This document shows, one piece after another, positions 14,152-21,861 of a DNA stretch of 22,034 bases. Origin of the DNA: DASVBJ01 sp036375895 (GTDB lineage Bacteria; Actinomycetota; Actinomycetes; JACCUZ01); contig DASVBJ010000187.1 in NCBI GenBank assembly GCA_036375895.1, positions 1 through 22,034 of the forward strand, in the 5' to 3' direction. Made by a program: the position numbers and the translations under genes. Numbering within the stretch: the first letter of the stretch is position 1; the number at the start of each line of letters is the position of its first letter. A model generated the notes under the pieces. It did not search any database. It worked only from the letters and a program-made list of their open reading frames with translations, and had not been told where the DNA came from.

Positions 14152-14870
14152 CACCGATCCTGCAGATGACGGCCGTGACCCGCGTGCACGGCACGGGCGA
14201 CACCGCCGTGCACGCCCTCCGCGGTGTGAGCCTCGAGGTGACCGCCGGCGAGCTGGTCGCGGTCATGGGTCCCTCCGGCTCGGGCAAGTCGACCCTGCTC
14301 ACCCTGGCCGGCGGCCTGGACTCGCCCACCAACGGCACGGTGGCCGTCGAGGGCACCGGGCTCGCCGGCCTGGGCCGCAAGCGGCTCGCCGCGCTGCGCC
14401 GCCGGTCCGTCGGCTACGTCTTCCAGGACTTCAACCTGATCCCGGCGCTCACCGCGGCCGAGAACGTCGCCCTGCCCCGAGAGCTGGACGGCATGCCGGC
14501 GCGGGCCGCTCGCCGGCTCGCGCTCGCCGCGCTCGAGGAGGTCGGCATCGCCGAGCTGGCCGACCGCTTCCCCGACGACATGTCCGGCGGCCAGCAGCAG
14601 CGGGTGGCCATCGCGCGGGCCGTGGTGGGCGACCGCCGGCTGATCCTCGCGGACGAGCCGACCGGAGCGCTCGACACCGAGACCGGCGAGCAGGTGCTGC
14701 GGCTGCTCCGCGCCCGCTGCGACGCGGGCGCGGCCGGGGTGCTCGTCACGCACGAGGCCCGGCACGCCGCCTGGGCGGACCGGGTGGTCTTCCTGCGCGA
14801 CGGGCTGATGGTGGACGAAACCGGCCAGGCTCCCCGAGCCGAGTCGCTGCTGGGCGAGGCGGCCCGATGA
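14148..14870 (+). CDS. ABC transporter ATP-binding protein (MacB/LolD type)
   Basis: A 240-residue single nucleotide-binding domain. It has Walker A GPSGSGKST (41-49), the Q-loop in YVFQDFNLIPALTAAENV, signature MSGGQQQRVAIARA, Walker B LILADEPTGALD and H-loop VTHEARHA. FQDFNLIPALTAAENV and DEPTGALD are typical of the LolD/MacB/FtsE group, whose partners are FtsX-type permeases. The next gene encodes such a permease. The start overlaps the padR stop and its own stop overlaps the permease start (both ATGA), so all three are coupled. It powers conformational work on a substrate at the membrane rather than import. No substrate-binding protein is encoded nearby. Confidence 0.93.
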   Translation: MTPILQMTAVTRVHGTGDTAVHALRGVSLEVTAGELVAVMGPSGSGKSTLLTLAGGLDSPTNGTVAVEGTGLAGLGRKRLAALRRRSVGYVFQDFNLIPALTAAENVALPRELDGMPARAARRLALAALEEVGIAELADRFPDDMSGGQQQRVAIARAVVGDRRLILADEPTGALDTETGEQVLRLLRARCDAGAAGVLVTHEARHAAWADRVVFLRDGLMVDETGQAPRAESLLGEAAR

Positions 14871-17623
14871 CGGCACGGGGCTGGCGTTCCGCCCTGCGCA
14901 TCGCCCGCCGGGACGCCCGGCGGTCGCGCGGCCGCAGCGCATTGATCGTGGCGATGATCGCCCTGCCCGTCCTCGGCATGTCCGCCGCGGACGTGCTGGC
15001 CCGCTCCGCCCAGCTCGAGCCGCAGGAGCGGGTCAGCCGCGAGCTCGGCAGCACCCAGGCCCGGCTGCAGGGCGCAGCCGGCAGGGTGATGCAGCCGCCG
15101 GACCTGTCCAACGGCGGCTGGTCCTCCGAGGGCGCCGAGACGTTCACCGACCCCCGGACCGTGGCGCCCGCCGGCTACCGCGTCCTCACCCGCCGCAGCG
15201 CCGGCGTGATCACCAAGACCCGGTCCGGTCGCGGCGAGGTCGGGCTGACCGAGGTGGACGTGGCCGACGCCGCCTTTGCCGGGATGTACGCCGTGCAGGC
15301 CGGCCGCGGTCCGCACACCGGGACCGAGGTGGCCGTCACCCCGCGCCTGCTGGACCACCTCGGCGTCGCGGTCGGCGACACCGTCGACCTCGTCCAGCCG
15401 AGCCGGACCGTGCGCGTCGTCGGAGTCGTCCGAGAGGTCGGCGCACCCGGCGAGCAGCAGTTCTGGGCCCTGCCGGGGACGCTGCTGCCCCAGGCGGGTG
15501 ACCGCGTGTTCGAGGCGGAGGTCTTCCTCGCCGGCGACCGCCCAGTCACCTGGGACGACGTGCTCGCGCTCAACGAGAAGGGGGTCGCGGTCCAGTCCCG
15601 TGCAGTGCTGCTGAACCCGCCGCCGCGCTCCGCCGTCCCGTGGTACCGCCAGGGCATGGATGGGGGCCGGGGCGGCGAGCAGACCGTCTTCCTGGTGCTC
15701 GGTGGGACTCTGGTCGTCGTCCTCGCCGGCCTGGAGGTCGCGCTGCTGGCCGGCGCCGCGTTCGCCGTCGGGGCGCGACGGCAGACCCGGTCGCTCGCCG
15801 TGCTGGCTGCGGTAGGCGCCGATCGAGGACACGTGCGCCGGGTGGTGCTCGGCGGCGGCGTGGTACTCGGCGCCGTGGGATCGGTCACCGGACTGGGCGT
15901 CGGGCTGCTGCTCGCCGCGGTGGCCATGCCGCCGCTCGAGCGGTACGCCTCCGCGGAGTTCGGCCACTTCGACGTGCACGTCCTGGACCTCCTCGGGATT
16001 GCCGCGATCGGGCTGCTCACCGGAGTGCTGGCCGCCGTGCTGCCGGCGCGAGCGGCCGCCCGGCAGGACCCAGTGGCGGCGCTGGCCGGGCGACGCGGCC
16101 AGGTGCGTACGCCACGCAGGGTGCCGGTCATCGGGCTCGCCCTCGCCGTCGTCGGCGTGGCCATCGCCGCGCTGGGCAGCAGCCTGGCCCTCACCCAGGC
16201 CACCGGGATCAACCCCGTGCACGGCGGGCAGGCGAGCCTGGTCGCGGGCCTGATCGCGGGCGGCGCGGCGCTGGCCCAGATCGGGCTCATCGTGTGCAGC
16301 CCGGCGCTGGTCGGGCTCGCGGCCCGGTGGTCGCGGCGGCTGCCGCTGCCCGCGCGGCTGGCCATGCGCGACGCGGCGCGACACCGCGGCCGCAGCGCGC
16401 CTGCCGTCGCCGCGGTGCTCACGGCGGTCACCGGCAGCGTCGCCATCTCCCTCTACGTCGCCGCGCTGGACCAGCACGACCGTCAGCTGTACACGCCCCA
16501 GGGACCGGTCGGCTCCGCGAGCGTCCAGCTGGTGCAGTACGTCGGCGACGACGGGGGCGAGCAGCCCGACGCGGTCGACGCCGACCGGGTCCTCGCGGCC
16601 CTGCGGCCCGCGCTGCCCGCGTTCGACGCCCGCGTCGTTCGCACCGCCTTGTCCTGCTTCGAGGGACACGCACCATCCGGCTGCCGCACCGCCGAGCTCG
16701 TCGTGCCCACCGCGAACGAGTGCCCGCTGTCGTCGCTCGACCGCGAGCCGACGCCCGCCGAGCTGGCGAGTACGAAGAAGGACTGGCGGTGCGCCGAGCG
16801 CGAGGCCGTCGGCAGCAGCCTGCCCGGGACGCCGGTCGGAACGGCGGAGGACCTGGCCCTGCTGACGGGGCCGCTCCCGGCCGAGGCCGCGCGCACCCTC
16901 GCGGCCGGCGGTGTCGTCGTCTTCGACCGGCGGCTCCTTGCCGGGGGGAAGGCGCTCTTCGACGTCGTGCCGAGGGCCGAGGCCCTCGCCGCGGCCGACG
17001 AGGAACGCGAGCCCAGGGCCAACCGGTTCGAGCTGCCCGCGGCCCTCGCCACGCCGAGACCCGGCGTGCCAGGTGTCGTCTACAGCGAGGGAGCAGCCCG
17101 CACCATGGGCCTCAGCGTCGAGGCGGGCGCGCTGATGATGCGGTTCGACCGGCTGCCGACCCGCGACCAGGAGGACGCGGCCCTGGCCGCGTTGGCCGCC
17201 GCCGGCATCGACGCCGGCTTCCACGTCGAGCGGGGCTACGTCAGCGACTACGGGCTCGGGCTGCTGGCCCTCGTGATCGGCGCCGCCGTCGTGACGCTGG
17301 GCGCCGCCGGCATCGCGACCGGGCTGGCACAGGCCGACTCGCGGGCCGACCACGCAACCCTCGCGGCGGTCGGCGCCACGCCACGGCTGCGCCGCACCCT
17401 GGCGGCCGCGCAGGCACTGTCCATCGCCGGGCTCGGCACCGGGCTCGGGATCCTGGCCGGCTTCGTCCCCGCGGTGGCGTTCATCGGGGCGCTGCCGCGG
17501 TACGACCTCGTCGTACCGTGGCTCACCCTCGCCGAGGTGCTCGTCGGGATCCCGCTGGTGGCAGCGACCTGCGCCTGGCTCTTCACCCGATCCCGGGCGC
17601 CGCTCGAGCGGAGGATCGTGTGA
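14867..17623 (+). CDS. FtsX-type ABC transporter permease (MacB-like, two-repeat)
   Basis: A 918-residue membrane protein with the two-repeat FtsX layout. The first membrane segment (about 25-45) is followed by a large outer domain (about 45-270). Three segments come next (about 280-400), then a central pair (about 420-480). A second FtsX-like start (LPARLAMRDAARHRGRSAPA) opens the second repeat, with its outer domain (about 545-800) and three closing segments. The second outer domain carries four cysteines (SCFEGHAPSGC, NECPLSS, DWRCAE) that could form two disulfides. Such pumps with their LolD/MacB-like ATPase act on peptides, lipids or antibiotics at the outer face. No specific substrate can be read. 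GTG after GGAGG near its end launches a small downstream ORF. Confidence 0.9.
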   Translation: MTARGWRSALRIARRDARRSRGRSALIVAMIALPVLGMSAADVLARSAQLEPQERVSRELGSTQARLQGAAGRVMQPPDLSNGGWSSEGAETFTDPRTVAPAGYRVLTRRSAGVITKTRSGRGEVGLTEVDVADAAFAGMYAVQAGRGPHTGTEVAVTPRLLDHLGVAVGDTVDLVQPSRTVRVVGVVREVGAPGEQQFWALPGTLLPQAGDRVFEAEVFLAGDRPVTWDDVLALNEKGVAVQSRAVLLNPPPRSAVPWYRQGMDGGRGGEQTVFLVLGGTLVVVLAGLEVALLAGAAFAVGARRQTRSLAVLAAVGADRGHVRRVVLGGGVVLGAVGSVTGLGVGLLLAAVAMPPLERYASAEFGHFDVHVLDLLGIAAIGLLTGVLAAVLPARAAARQDPVAALAGRRGQVRTPRRVPVIGLALAVVGVAIAALGSSLALTQATGINPVHGGQASLVAGLIAGGAALAQIGLIVCSPALVGLAARWSRRLPLPARLAMRDAARHRGRSAPAVAAVLTAVTGSVAISLYVAALDQHDRQLYTPQGPVGSASVQLVQYVGDDGGEQPDAVDADRVLAALRPALPAFDARVVRTALSCFEGHAPSGCRTAELVVPTANECPLSSLDREPTPAELASTKKDWRCAEREAVGSSLPGTPVGTAEDLALLTGPLPAEAARTLAAGGVVVFDRRLLAGGKALFDVVPRAEALAAADEEREPRANRFELPAALATPRPGVPGVVYSEGAARTMGLSVEAGALMMRFDRLPTRDQEDAALAALAAAGIDAGFHVERGYVSDYGLGLLALVIGAAVVTLGAAGIATGLAQADSRADHATLAAVGATPRLRRTLAAAQALSIAGLGTGLGILAGFVPAVAFIGALPRYDLVVPWLTLAEVLVGIPLVAATCAWLFTRSRAPLERRIV

Positions 17624-17781
17624 GGGCGGACGACGTACGCCGGGAGCGGCGGGCCGCTCGGCGGCGCACCCTGCGCCTGGTCACCGAGCGGCGGCTCGCC
17701 CGTGAGGGCGCGGCCGTCGCCGGCCCCCGCTCGGCCCAGGCGTCGATGACGGGCACCGACCGGCTGCCGACCGACTCGTAG
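17620..17781 (+). CDS. small basic ORF at the end of the ABC operon (53 aa, function unknown)
   Basis: The GTG at 17620 overlaps the permease TGA by 4 nt and is preceded by a consensus GGAGG (17610-17614) at 5-nt spacing. That combination is hard to explain unless the ORF is translated. The product starts MRADDVRRERRAARRRTLRL, continues VTERRLAREGAAVAGPRSAQ and ends with a polar tail to TAG. It is strongly basic, with about a dozen Arg in the first 35 residues, has no membrane segment and has no domain I recognise. It may be a cytoplasmic partner of the ABC pump. It could instead be a remnant or a chance frame in GC-rich DNA, so confidence is moderate. Confidence 0.45.
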   Translation: MRADDVRRERRAARRRTLRLVTERRLAREGAAVAGPRSAQASMTGTDRLPTDS

Positions 17782-17808
17782 AGGGCGAGCGCGCCGGTCA
17801 CGTCAGCC

Positions 17809-17852
17809 GCACCCCCGGAGGGTGCCCAGGCCACCGGTGGTGGTCCACCGGT
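17809..17852. terminator. two hairpins after the ABC operon, before bpa
   Basis: GCACCC (17809-17814) pairs with GGGTGC (17820-17825), loop CCGGA. Then ACCGGTGG (17833-17840) pairs exactly with CCACCGGT (17845-17852), loop TGGT, followed by a short TT. They probably end the padR-ABC transcript or insulate bpa. The second could also be an operator. Confidence 0.45.
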
Positions 17853-17877
17853 TTGACGCGTGGGTAAGGATGGGCCC

Positions 17878-18453
17878 ATGAGCGAGCAGGACGAGCGAGC
17901 CCCGGGCAACGGCGGCAACGACGGCAACGGCGATGAGCACCGGATCGTCGTGGTCGGCCCGACCGGCATGGCCGTGGGCGGCGGCGAGGAGGACGGCGAG
18001 GAGCGCTCCATCACCGACCTGGTCGACCAGCCGGCGAAGGTCATGCGGATCGGCAGCATGATCAAGCAGCTGCTCGAGGAGGTCCGCAACTCCCAGCTCG
18101 ACGAGAAGAGCCGGGCGCGGCTCAAGGAGATCCACACCCGGTCCATCAAGGAGCTGGAGCAGGGGCTCGCGCCGGAGCTGATCGAGGAGCTCGAGCGGAT
18201 CTCGCTGCCGTTCACGGACACCGAGGTGCCCAGCGAGGCGGAGCTGCGGGTGGCCCAGGCCCAGCTCGTCGGCTGGCTGGAGGGGCTGTTCCACGGCATC
18301 CAGACCGCGCTGTTCGCCCAGCAGATGGCCGCCCGCGCGCAGTTCGAGGAGATCCGGCGCCGGGCGCTGCCGAGCGGGCTGCCGGTGCCCGGCATGGAGC
18401 AGGGCGAGCAGGCGCAGCCGCCCGGCACGCACGGCACCGGCCAGTACCTGTAG
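17878..18453 (+). CDS. bpa: bacterial proteasome activator Bpa (PafE, DUF2587)
   Basis: A 191-residue protein matching the ring-forming, ATP-independent activator of the actinobacterial 20S proteasome. It has a disordered Gly/Asp/Asn-rich start, VVVGPTGMAVGG, then a four-helix core. The core contains ITDLVDQPAKVMRIGSMIKQ, LLEEVRNSQLDEKSRARLKE, GLAPELIEELERISLPF and LRVAQAQLVGWLEGLFHGIQ. The last four residues are GQYL, the HbYX-type motif that inserts into the proteasome alpha ring and opens the gate. I use ATG 17878 with AAGGA 7 nt upstream. An in-frame GTG at 17860 is less likely. Proteasome subunit genes are not in the window. It appears to be a single-gene unit, ending 8 nt before a long palindrome. 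Confidence 0.93.
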   Translation: MSEQDERAPGNGGNDGNGDEHRIVVVGPTGMAVGGGEEDGEERSITDLVDQPAKVMRIGSMIKQLLEEVRNSQLDEKSRARLKEIHTRSIKELEQGLAPELIEELERISLPFTDTEVPSEAELRVAQAQLVGWLEGLFHGIQTALFAQQMAARAQFEEIRRRALPSGLPVPGMEQGEQAQPPGTHGTGQYL

Positions 18454-18461
18454 CCGCTTTT

Positions 18462-18517
18462 CCATGATCGTGAGGACTTTCCCGGGCCGCTCCCCGGGAA
18501 AGTCCTCACGATCATGG
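18462..18517. repeat. long perfect palindrome, copy 1 (25-bp arms)
   Basis: The left arm, 18462-18486 (beginning CCATGATCGTGAGG and ending ACTTTCCCGGG), is the exact reverse complement of the right arm, 18493-18517, around a 6-nt loop (CCGCTC). The arms are identical to those of the copy at 19511-19566; only the loop differs. It lies 8 nt past the bpa stop, so it may stop that transcript, but no T-run follows. Confidence 0.9.
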
Positions 18518-18590
18518 TGGTGGGAGCAGGGTGACCCGGCCTGTGCACAGGGCCGCCTGTTGACAGGGCGATTCCCGTCATCGTTGGCGG

Positions 18591-19466
18591 ATGATCGACT
18601 CGGACTCCGGGCCCTGGTGGCTGGACGTCGCCACGTGCCGGTCACTCGTTGGCGCCGGCTGGAGCGAGGACGCGATCGACTGGCGGGTCTCGACCGGCCG
18701 CTGGCAGCGCCCCGTCCGGGGCGTCGTCACGCGCACGTCGGGTGAGTTGACGCAGGACCAGCGACGTGTTGTCGGACTGCTGTACGGCGGCGACGGCGCG
18801 ATGCTCAGCCATGGCTCGGCGGGGGCCTTGTTCTCACTCTGCCCCGAGCCGGCCCAGGTCCAGGTGACGACGGCGCACGGACCGCACGTCCGATCCAACG
18901 ACCTCGTCTCGGTGCACCAGTCTCTGCGGCCGACCGAGCCGTGGCTCATCGAGGACATGCTGGTCACACCCCCCGCCCGGACCGCCATCGACCTCGCGCT
19001 CGACTTGACGGACCTCGACGCGGTGCACGCCGTGCTGGGTCGGTCCGTCCAGCGGCGTCTCGCGACGCCCGAGCAGCTCAGCCATGAGCTCGCCATGGCC
19101 CCCAAGCGGGGCTCCATGCTGCCGCGCGTCGCGCTGGAACAGGTGACAGCCGGGGCGCACGCCGCATCTGAGGCGCGGTTCCTGCGGCTCGTTCGCCGAG
19201 GAGGACTCCCGGAGCCCGAGCTGAATGCGCCCGTCGTGACCGCCGACGGGGTGAAGTTCGTGGACGCGCTGTGGCGCCAACTGGGCAAGGGGGCCGAGAT
19301 CGACGGCCGGCCCTACCACTTCGAGCCGCGGGCGTGGGCCGCCGACCTCGTCCGGCAGAACGCGCTCGCCTGCTGCGGGATCACCCTGCTCCGGATCCTG
19401 GCCAGCCGGCTGTGGACCGACGAGCGCGCCGTGCTCGCCGAGCTGACCGCGTTCCTTCTCGGCTGA
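18591..19466 (+). CDS. AbiEi-like / DUF559-like protein, putative endonuclease, orphan
   Basis: A 291-residue protein of the actinobacterial type annotated as AbiEi antitoxin domain plus DUF559. Residues about 10-50 form a helix-turn-helix-like opening (LVGAGWSEDAIDWRVSTGRW, then VRGVV). A middle domain includes LSHGSAGAL and PPARTAIDLAL. The end resembles the Vsr-like nuclease fold: SEARFLRLVRR (E194), VKFVDALW (D225), GAEIDG (E236, D238), RQNALACCGITLLRI. These acidic positions match the DUF559 catalytic pattern, so nuclease activity is plausible but not proven. No toxin partner of the AbiEii kind is adjacent, so it is probably not a classical toxin-antitoxin pair. A TTGACA lies at 18560-18565 without a good -10. 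The ribosome site is weak, and the gene stands alone between two identical palindromes. Confidence 0.75.
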   Translation: MIDSDSGPWWLDVATCRSLVGAGWSEDAIDWRVSTGRWQRPVRGVVTRTSGELTQDQRRVVGLLYGGDGAMLSHGSAGALFSLCPEPAQVQVTTAHGPHVRSNDLVSVHQSLRPTEPWLIEDMLVTPPARTAIDLALDLTDLDAVHAVLGRSVQRRLATPEQLSHELAMAPKRGSMLPRVALEQVTAGAHAASEARFLRLVRRGGLPEPELNAPVVTADGVKFVDALWRQLGKGAEIDGRPYHFEPRAWAADLVRQNALACCGITLLRILASRLWTDERAVLAELTAFLLG

Positions 19467-19510
19467 CCCCGTCTCCTCCGTGGCTTCGATCGAGCCGGCA
19501 CCCCGACTCT

Positions 19511-19566
19511 CCATGATCGTGAGGACTTTCCCGGGGTGCGACCCGGGAAAGTCCTCACGATCATGG
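19511..19566. repeat. long perfect palindrome, copy 2 (25-bp arms)
   Basis: The left arm, 19511-19535, and the right arm, 19542-19566, are perfect reverse complements (26 bp counting one more flanking pair) around the loop GTGCGA. Every base of the 25-bp arms matches the copy at 18462-18517. It sits in the gap between the AbiEi/DUF559-like gene and the convergent HAD gene, where a bidirectional terminator would be expected. Confidence 0.9.
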
Positions 19567-19598
19567 AAATAGGGGCGGGAGGGCCCAAGCGGACGCGG

Positions 19599-20402
19599 CT
19601 ACAGATCGAAGAGGCGCTCGAGCTCTCGGGCGACGCCGTCGTCCTCGGGGGCCGGGACCACCCGCGCGACCGCGGCCAGGACCTCCGGATGCCCGCCCTC
19701 GACGGCGTACGCCAGCCCGGCCCAGGCAAGCATCGGCAGGTCGTTGGGCATGTCGCCGAAGGCCACGACCTCGGCGGCGTCGATGCCCCGCTCCTCGCAG
19801 ACCCGGGCCAGCGTCGTCGCCTTCGACACCCCCGCGGCCGAGATCTCCAGCAGCCCCGAGGTCGACGAGTGGGTCAGCTCGGCCAGGTCGCCCACCACCT
19901 CGCGGGCCTGCGCGAGCAGCGAGTCGGCGTCCAGCGCCTCGTGGCGGGCCAGCAGCTTGACCGCCGGCCCCTCGTAGATCTCCTCCAGGTCCGCGACCCG
20001 GCGCACGTCGTGGGTGGTCCACCGCGGGGTGTACGACGACTCGTGGGCGAACCCGTCGAGCGTCTCCACCGCGAAGCCGATGTCCGGCAGCGCGTCCCGC
20101 AGCAGCCGGGCCACCTCCAGACCAGCCTCGACCGACAGCGGGAAGTCCTCGACCACCTGCTCTTTGTGCAGGTCGTAGACCAGCGCGCCGTTGGCGCACA
20201 CCGCCAGGCCGGTGTGGCCGGTGCGCTCGGCGATCTCACCCATCCAGCGCGGCGGGCGCCCGGTGACGAACACCACCGGCACCCCGACGCCCTCGACGGC
20301 CTGCAGGGTACGGACCGTGCGGTCGCTGATCTGCCCGTCCCGCGGCACGATCGTGCCGTCGAGGTCGGTGGCGACCAGGCGGGGCCGGCGGTTGTTGTCC
20401 AC
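19599..20402 (-). CDS. HAD-IIB family (Cof-type) hydrolase
   Basis: A 267-residue phosphatase of the haloacid dehalogenase superfamily, cap type C2B. Motif I is ATDLDGTIV (Asp13 nucleophile and Asp15), motif II is FVTGRP, motif III Lys falls in KATTLARVCEERG, and motif IV is FGDMPNDLPML (GDxxND, Mg binding). The cap lies between motifs II and III. Cof-type enzymes remove phosphate from sugar phosphates or cofactors, and the substrate is not predictable. GTG 20402 is preceded by GGGGAG at about 9 nt. It is transcribed divergently from the TrpB-like gene, from a 74-nt shared gap containing TACGGT at 20442 (a possible -10 for the plus strand). The product is complete. Confidence 0.9.
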   Translation of the reverse strand: MDNNRRPRLVATDLDGTIVPRDGQISDRTVRTLQAVEGVGVPVVFVTGRPPRWMGEIAERTGHTGLAVCANGALVYDLHKEQVVEDFPLSVEAGLEVARLLRDALPDIGFAVETLDGFAHESSYTPRWTTHDVRRVADLEEIYEGPAVKLLARHEALDADSLLAQAREVVGDLAELTHSSTSGLLEISAAGVSKATTLARVCEERGIDAAEVVAFGDMPNDLPMLAWAGLAYAVEGGHPEVLAAVARVVPAPEDDGVARELERLFDL

Positions 20403-20476
20403 GCTGTGATTCTCCCCTGTCCGCGAGGGTCCCCGGCGCAGTACGGTCGGCCGGGGGTCGGACAGAGGAGGCTGTC

Positions 20477-21838
20477 ATGGCGGACCAGCACAAGATCCTG
20501 CTCGACGAGTCGGAGATGCCGACCCGCTGGTACAACGTGATCCCCGACCTGCCCTCGCCTCCTCCCCCACCGCTGCACCCGGCGACACTGCAGCCGGTCG
20601 GTCCGGACGACCTGGCGCCGCTCTTCCCGATGGACCTGATCCTGCAGGAGGTCACGCAGGACAGCTACGTCGACATCCCCGAGGAGGTCCAGGACGTCTA
20701 CCGGCTCTGGCGGCCGTCGCCGCTGTTCCGGGCGCACAAGCTGGAGAAGGCGCTCGGCACCCCGGCCCGCATCTACTACAAGTACGAGGGCGTCTCGCCG
20801 GCCGGCTCGCACAAGCCGAACACCGCGGTGCCCCAGGCGTTCTACAACAAGAAGTCCGGCGTCACCAAGATCACCACCGAGACCGGCGCCGGCCAGTGGG
20901 GCACCGCCCTCGCCTTTGCCTGCGCGCTGTTCGGCCTGGAGTGCGAGGTGTGGCAGGTAGGCGCGTCGTACGACGGAAAGCCCTACCGGCGTTCGGTGAT
21001 GGAGGTGTTCGGGGCGAGCGTGCACCGCAGCCCGTCCGAGCTCACCGAGTCCGGTCGCAAGGCCCTCGCCGACAACCCCCAGCACCCCGGCAGCCTGGGC
21101 ATCGCGATCAGCGAGGCAGTCGAGCGGGCCGCCGGCGACCCGACGACGCACTACGCGCTCGGCAGCGTGCTCAACCACGTGCTGCTGCACCAGACGATCA
21201 TCGGCGAGGAGGCGCTGCTGCAGTTCGCCAAGGTCGGCGACCGGCCGGACCTCCTCGTCGGCTGCACCGGCGGGGGGTCGAACTTCGCCGGCCTGGCTTT
21301 CCCGTTCCTGCGCGAGAAGCTGGCCGGGCGGATGGACCCGGTGATCCGGGCCGTCGAGCCGGCCTCCTGCCCGTCGCTGACGCGGGGCCGCTACGCCTAC
21401 GACTTCGGCGACACCGCCGGCTTCACCCCGCTGCTCAAGATGCACACGCTCGGGCACGACTTCATCCCCGAGCCGATCCATGCCGGCGGTCTGCGCTACC
21501 ACGGCATGTCCCCACTCGTGAGCCTGCTCAAGGAGGGTGGTCACATCGAGGCACAGGCCGTCCACCAGCGGTCGGCATTCGAGGTGGGTGTGCAGTTCGC
21601 GCGGGCCGAGGGCATCCTGCCCGCGCCCGAGCCGACGCATGCGATCCGTGCCGCGGTCGACGAGGCCCTCGCGGCCAAGGAAGCCGGCGAGGCCCGCGTC
21701 ATCCTGTTCAACCTATGCGGCCACGGTCACTTCGACCTGACGGCGTACGAGCGGTATCTCGACGGAACGCTCGAGGACTACGAGTACCCGCGGGAGAAGG
21801 TCGAGGCCGCGCTCGCCGGCCTGCCTGCCGTCGGCTGA
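20477..21838 (+). CDS. trpB: TrpB2-type tryptophan synthase beta chain (TrpB-like PLP-dependent enzyme)
   Basis: A 453-residue PLP enzyme of the TrpB2 subgroup, longer than ordinary TrpB because of an amino extension (RWYNVIPDLPSPPPPPLHPA). Visible signatures are WRPSPLFRAHKLEK, the PLP lysine in GSHKPNTA (K113), TETGAGQWG (catalytic Glu135), the phosphate loop CTGGGSN (263-269) and NLCGHGHFD near the end. TrpB joins indole to serine to make tryptophan. TrpB2 enzymes often lack the contacts to TrpA and are found away from the trp operon, as here, where no trpA is seen. ATG 20477 has AGGAGG (20466-20471) at 5 nt. Its true role (indole salvage, or serine/threonine deamination) is not settled by sequence. 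Confidence 0.94.
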   Translation: MADQHKILLDESEMPTRWYNVIPDLPSPPPPPLHPATLQPVGPDDLAPLFPMDLILQEVTQDSYVDIPEEVQDVYRLWRPSPLFRAHKLEKALGTPARIYYKYEGVSPAGSHKPNTAVPQAFYNKKSGVTKITTETGAGQWGTALAFACALFGLECEVWQVGASYDGKPYRRSVMEVFGASVHRSPSELTESGRKALADNPQHPGSLGIAISEAVERAAGDPTTHYALGSVLNHVLLHQTIIGEEALLQFAKVGDRPDLLVGCTGGGSNFAGLAFPFLREKLAGRMDPVIRAVEPASCPSLTRGRYAYDFGDTAGFTPLLKMHTLGHDFIPEPIHAGGLRYHGMSPLVSLLKEGGHIEAQAVHQRSAFEVGVQFARAEGILPAPEPTHAIRAAVDEALAAKEAGEARVILFNLCGHGHFDLTAYERYLDGTLEDYEYPREKVEAALAGLPAVG

Positions 21839-21861
21839 CCGGAAAGAGCTGATCGACACCC

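Noticed and set aside
14414..17353. A 979-codon minus-strand frame opposite the ABC genes
   Set aside because: It is opposite a clearly conserved ATPase and permease, and its composition (Gly/Arg/Gln/His-rich) is that of an antisense shadow.
968..17642. Recurring GTACGCCGGG string (near 968, 1189, 2968, 3948, 10619 and 17634)
   Set aside because: Most copies fall in coding sequence as Val-Arg-Arg or its complement and reflect codon preference. Spacing and orientation are irregular, so I do not treat it as a regulatory or uptake motif.
18591..19466. Classical AbiE toxin-antitoxin pair
   Set aside because: Only the AbiEi-like/DUF559-like protein is present. The next gene is a convergent HAD phosphatase, with no nucleotidyltransferase (AbiEii) toxin gene adjacent.
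18462..19566. Insertion sequence or transposon with terminal inverted repeats
   Set aside because: Each element is itself a full palindrome rather than one end of a pair. There is no transposase in the interval and I see no flanking target duplication.
20896..21852. A 318-codon frame inside the TrpB2 gene
   Set aside because: It is a shifted-frame shadow. The in-frame protein has all TrpB motifs intact, so there is no frameshift.
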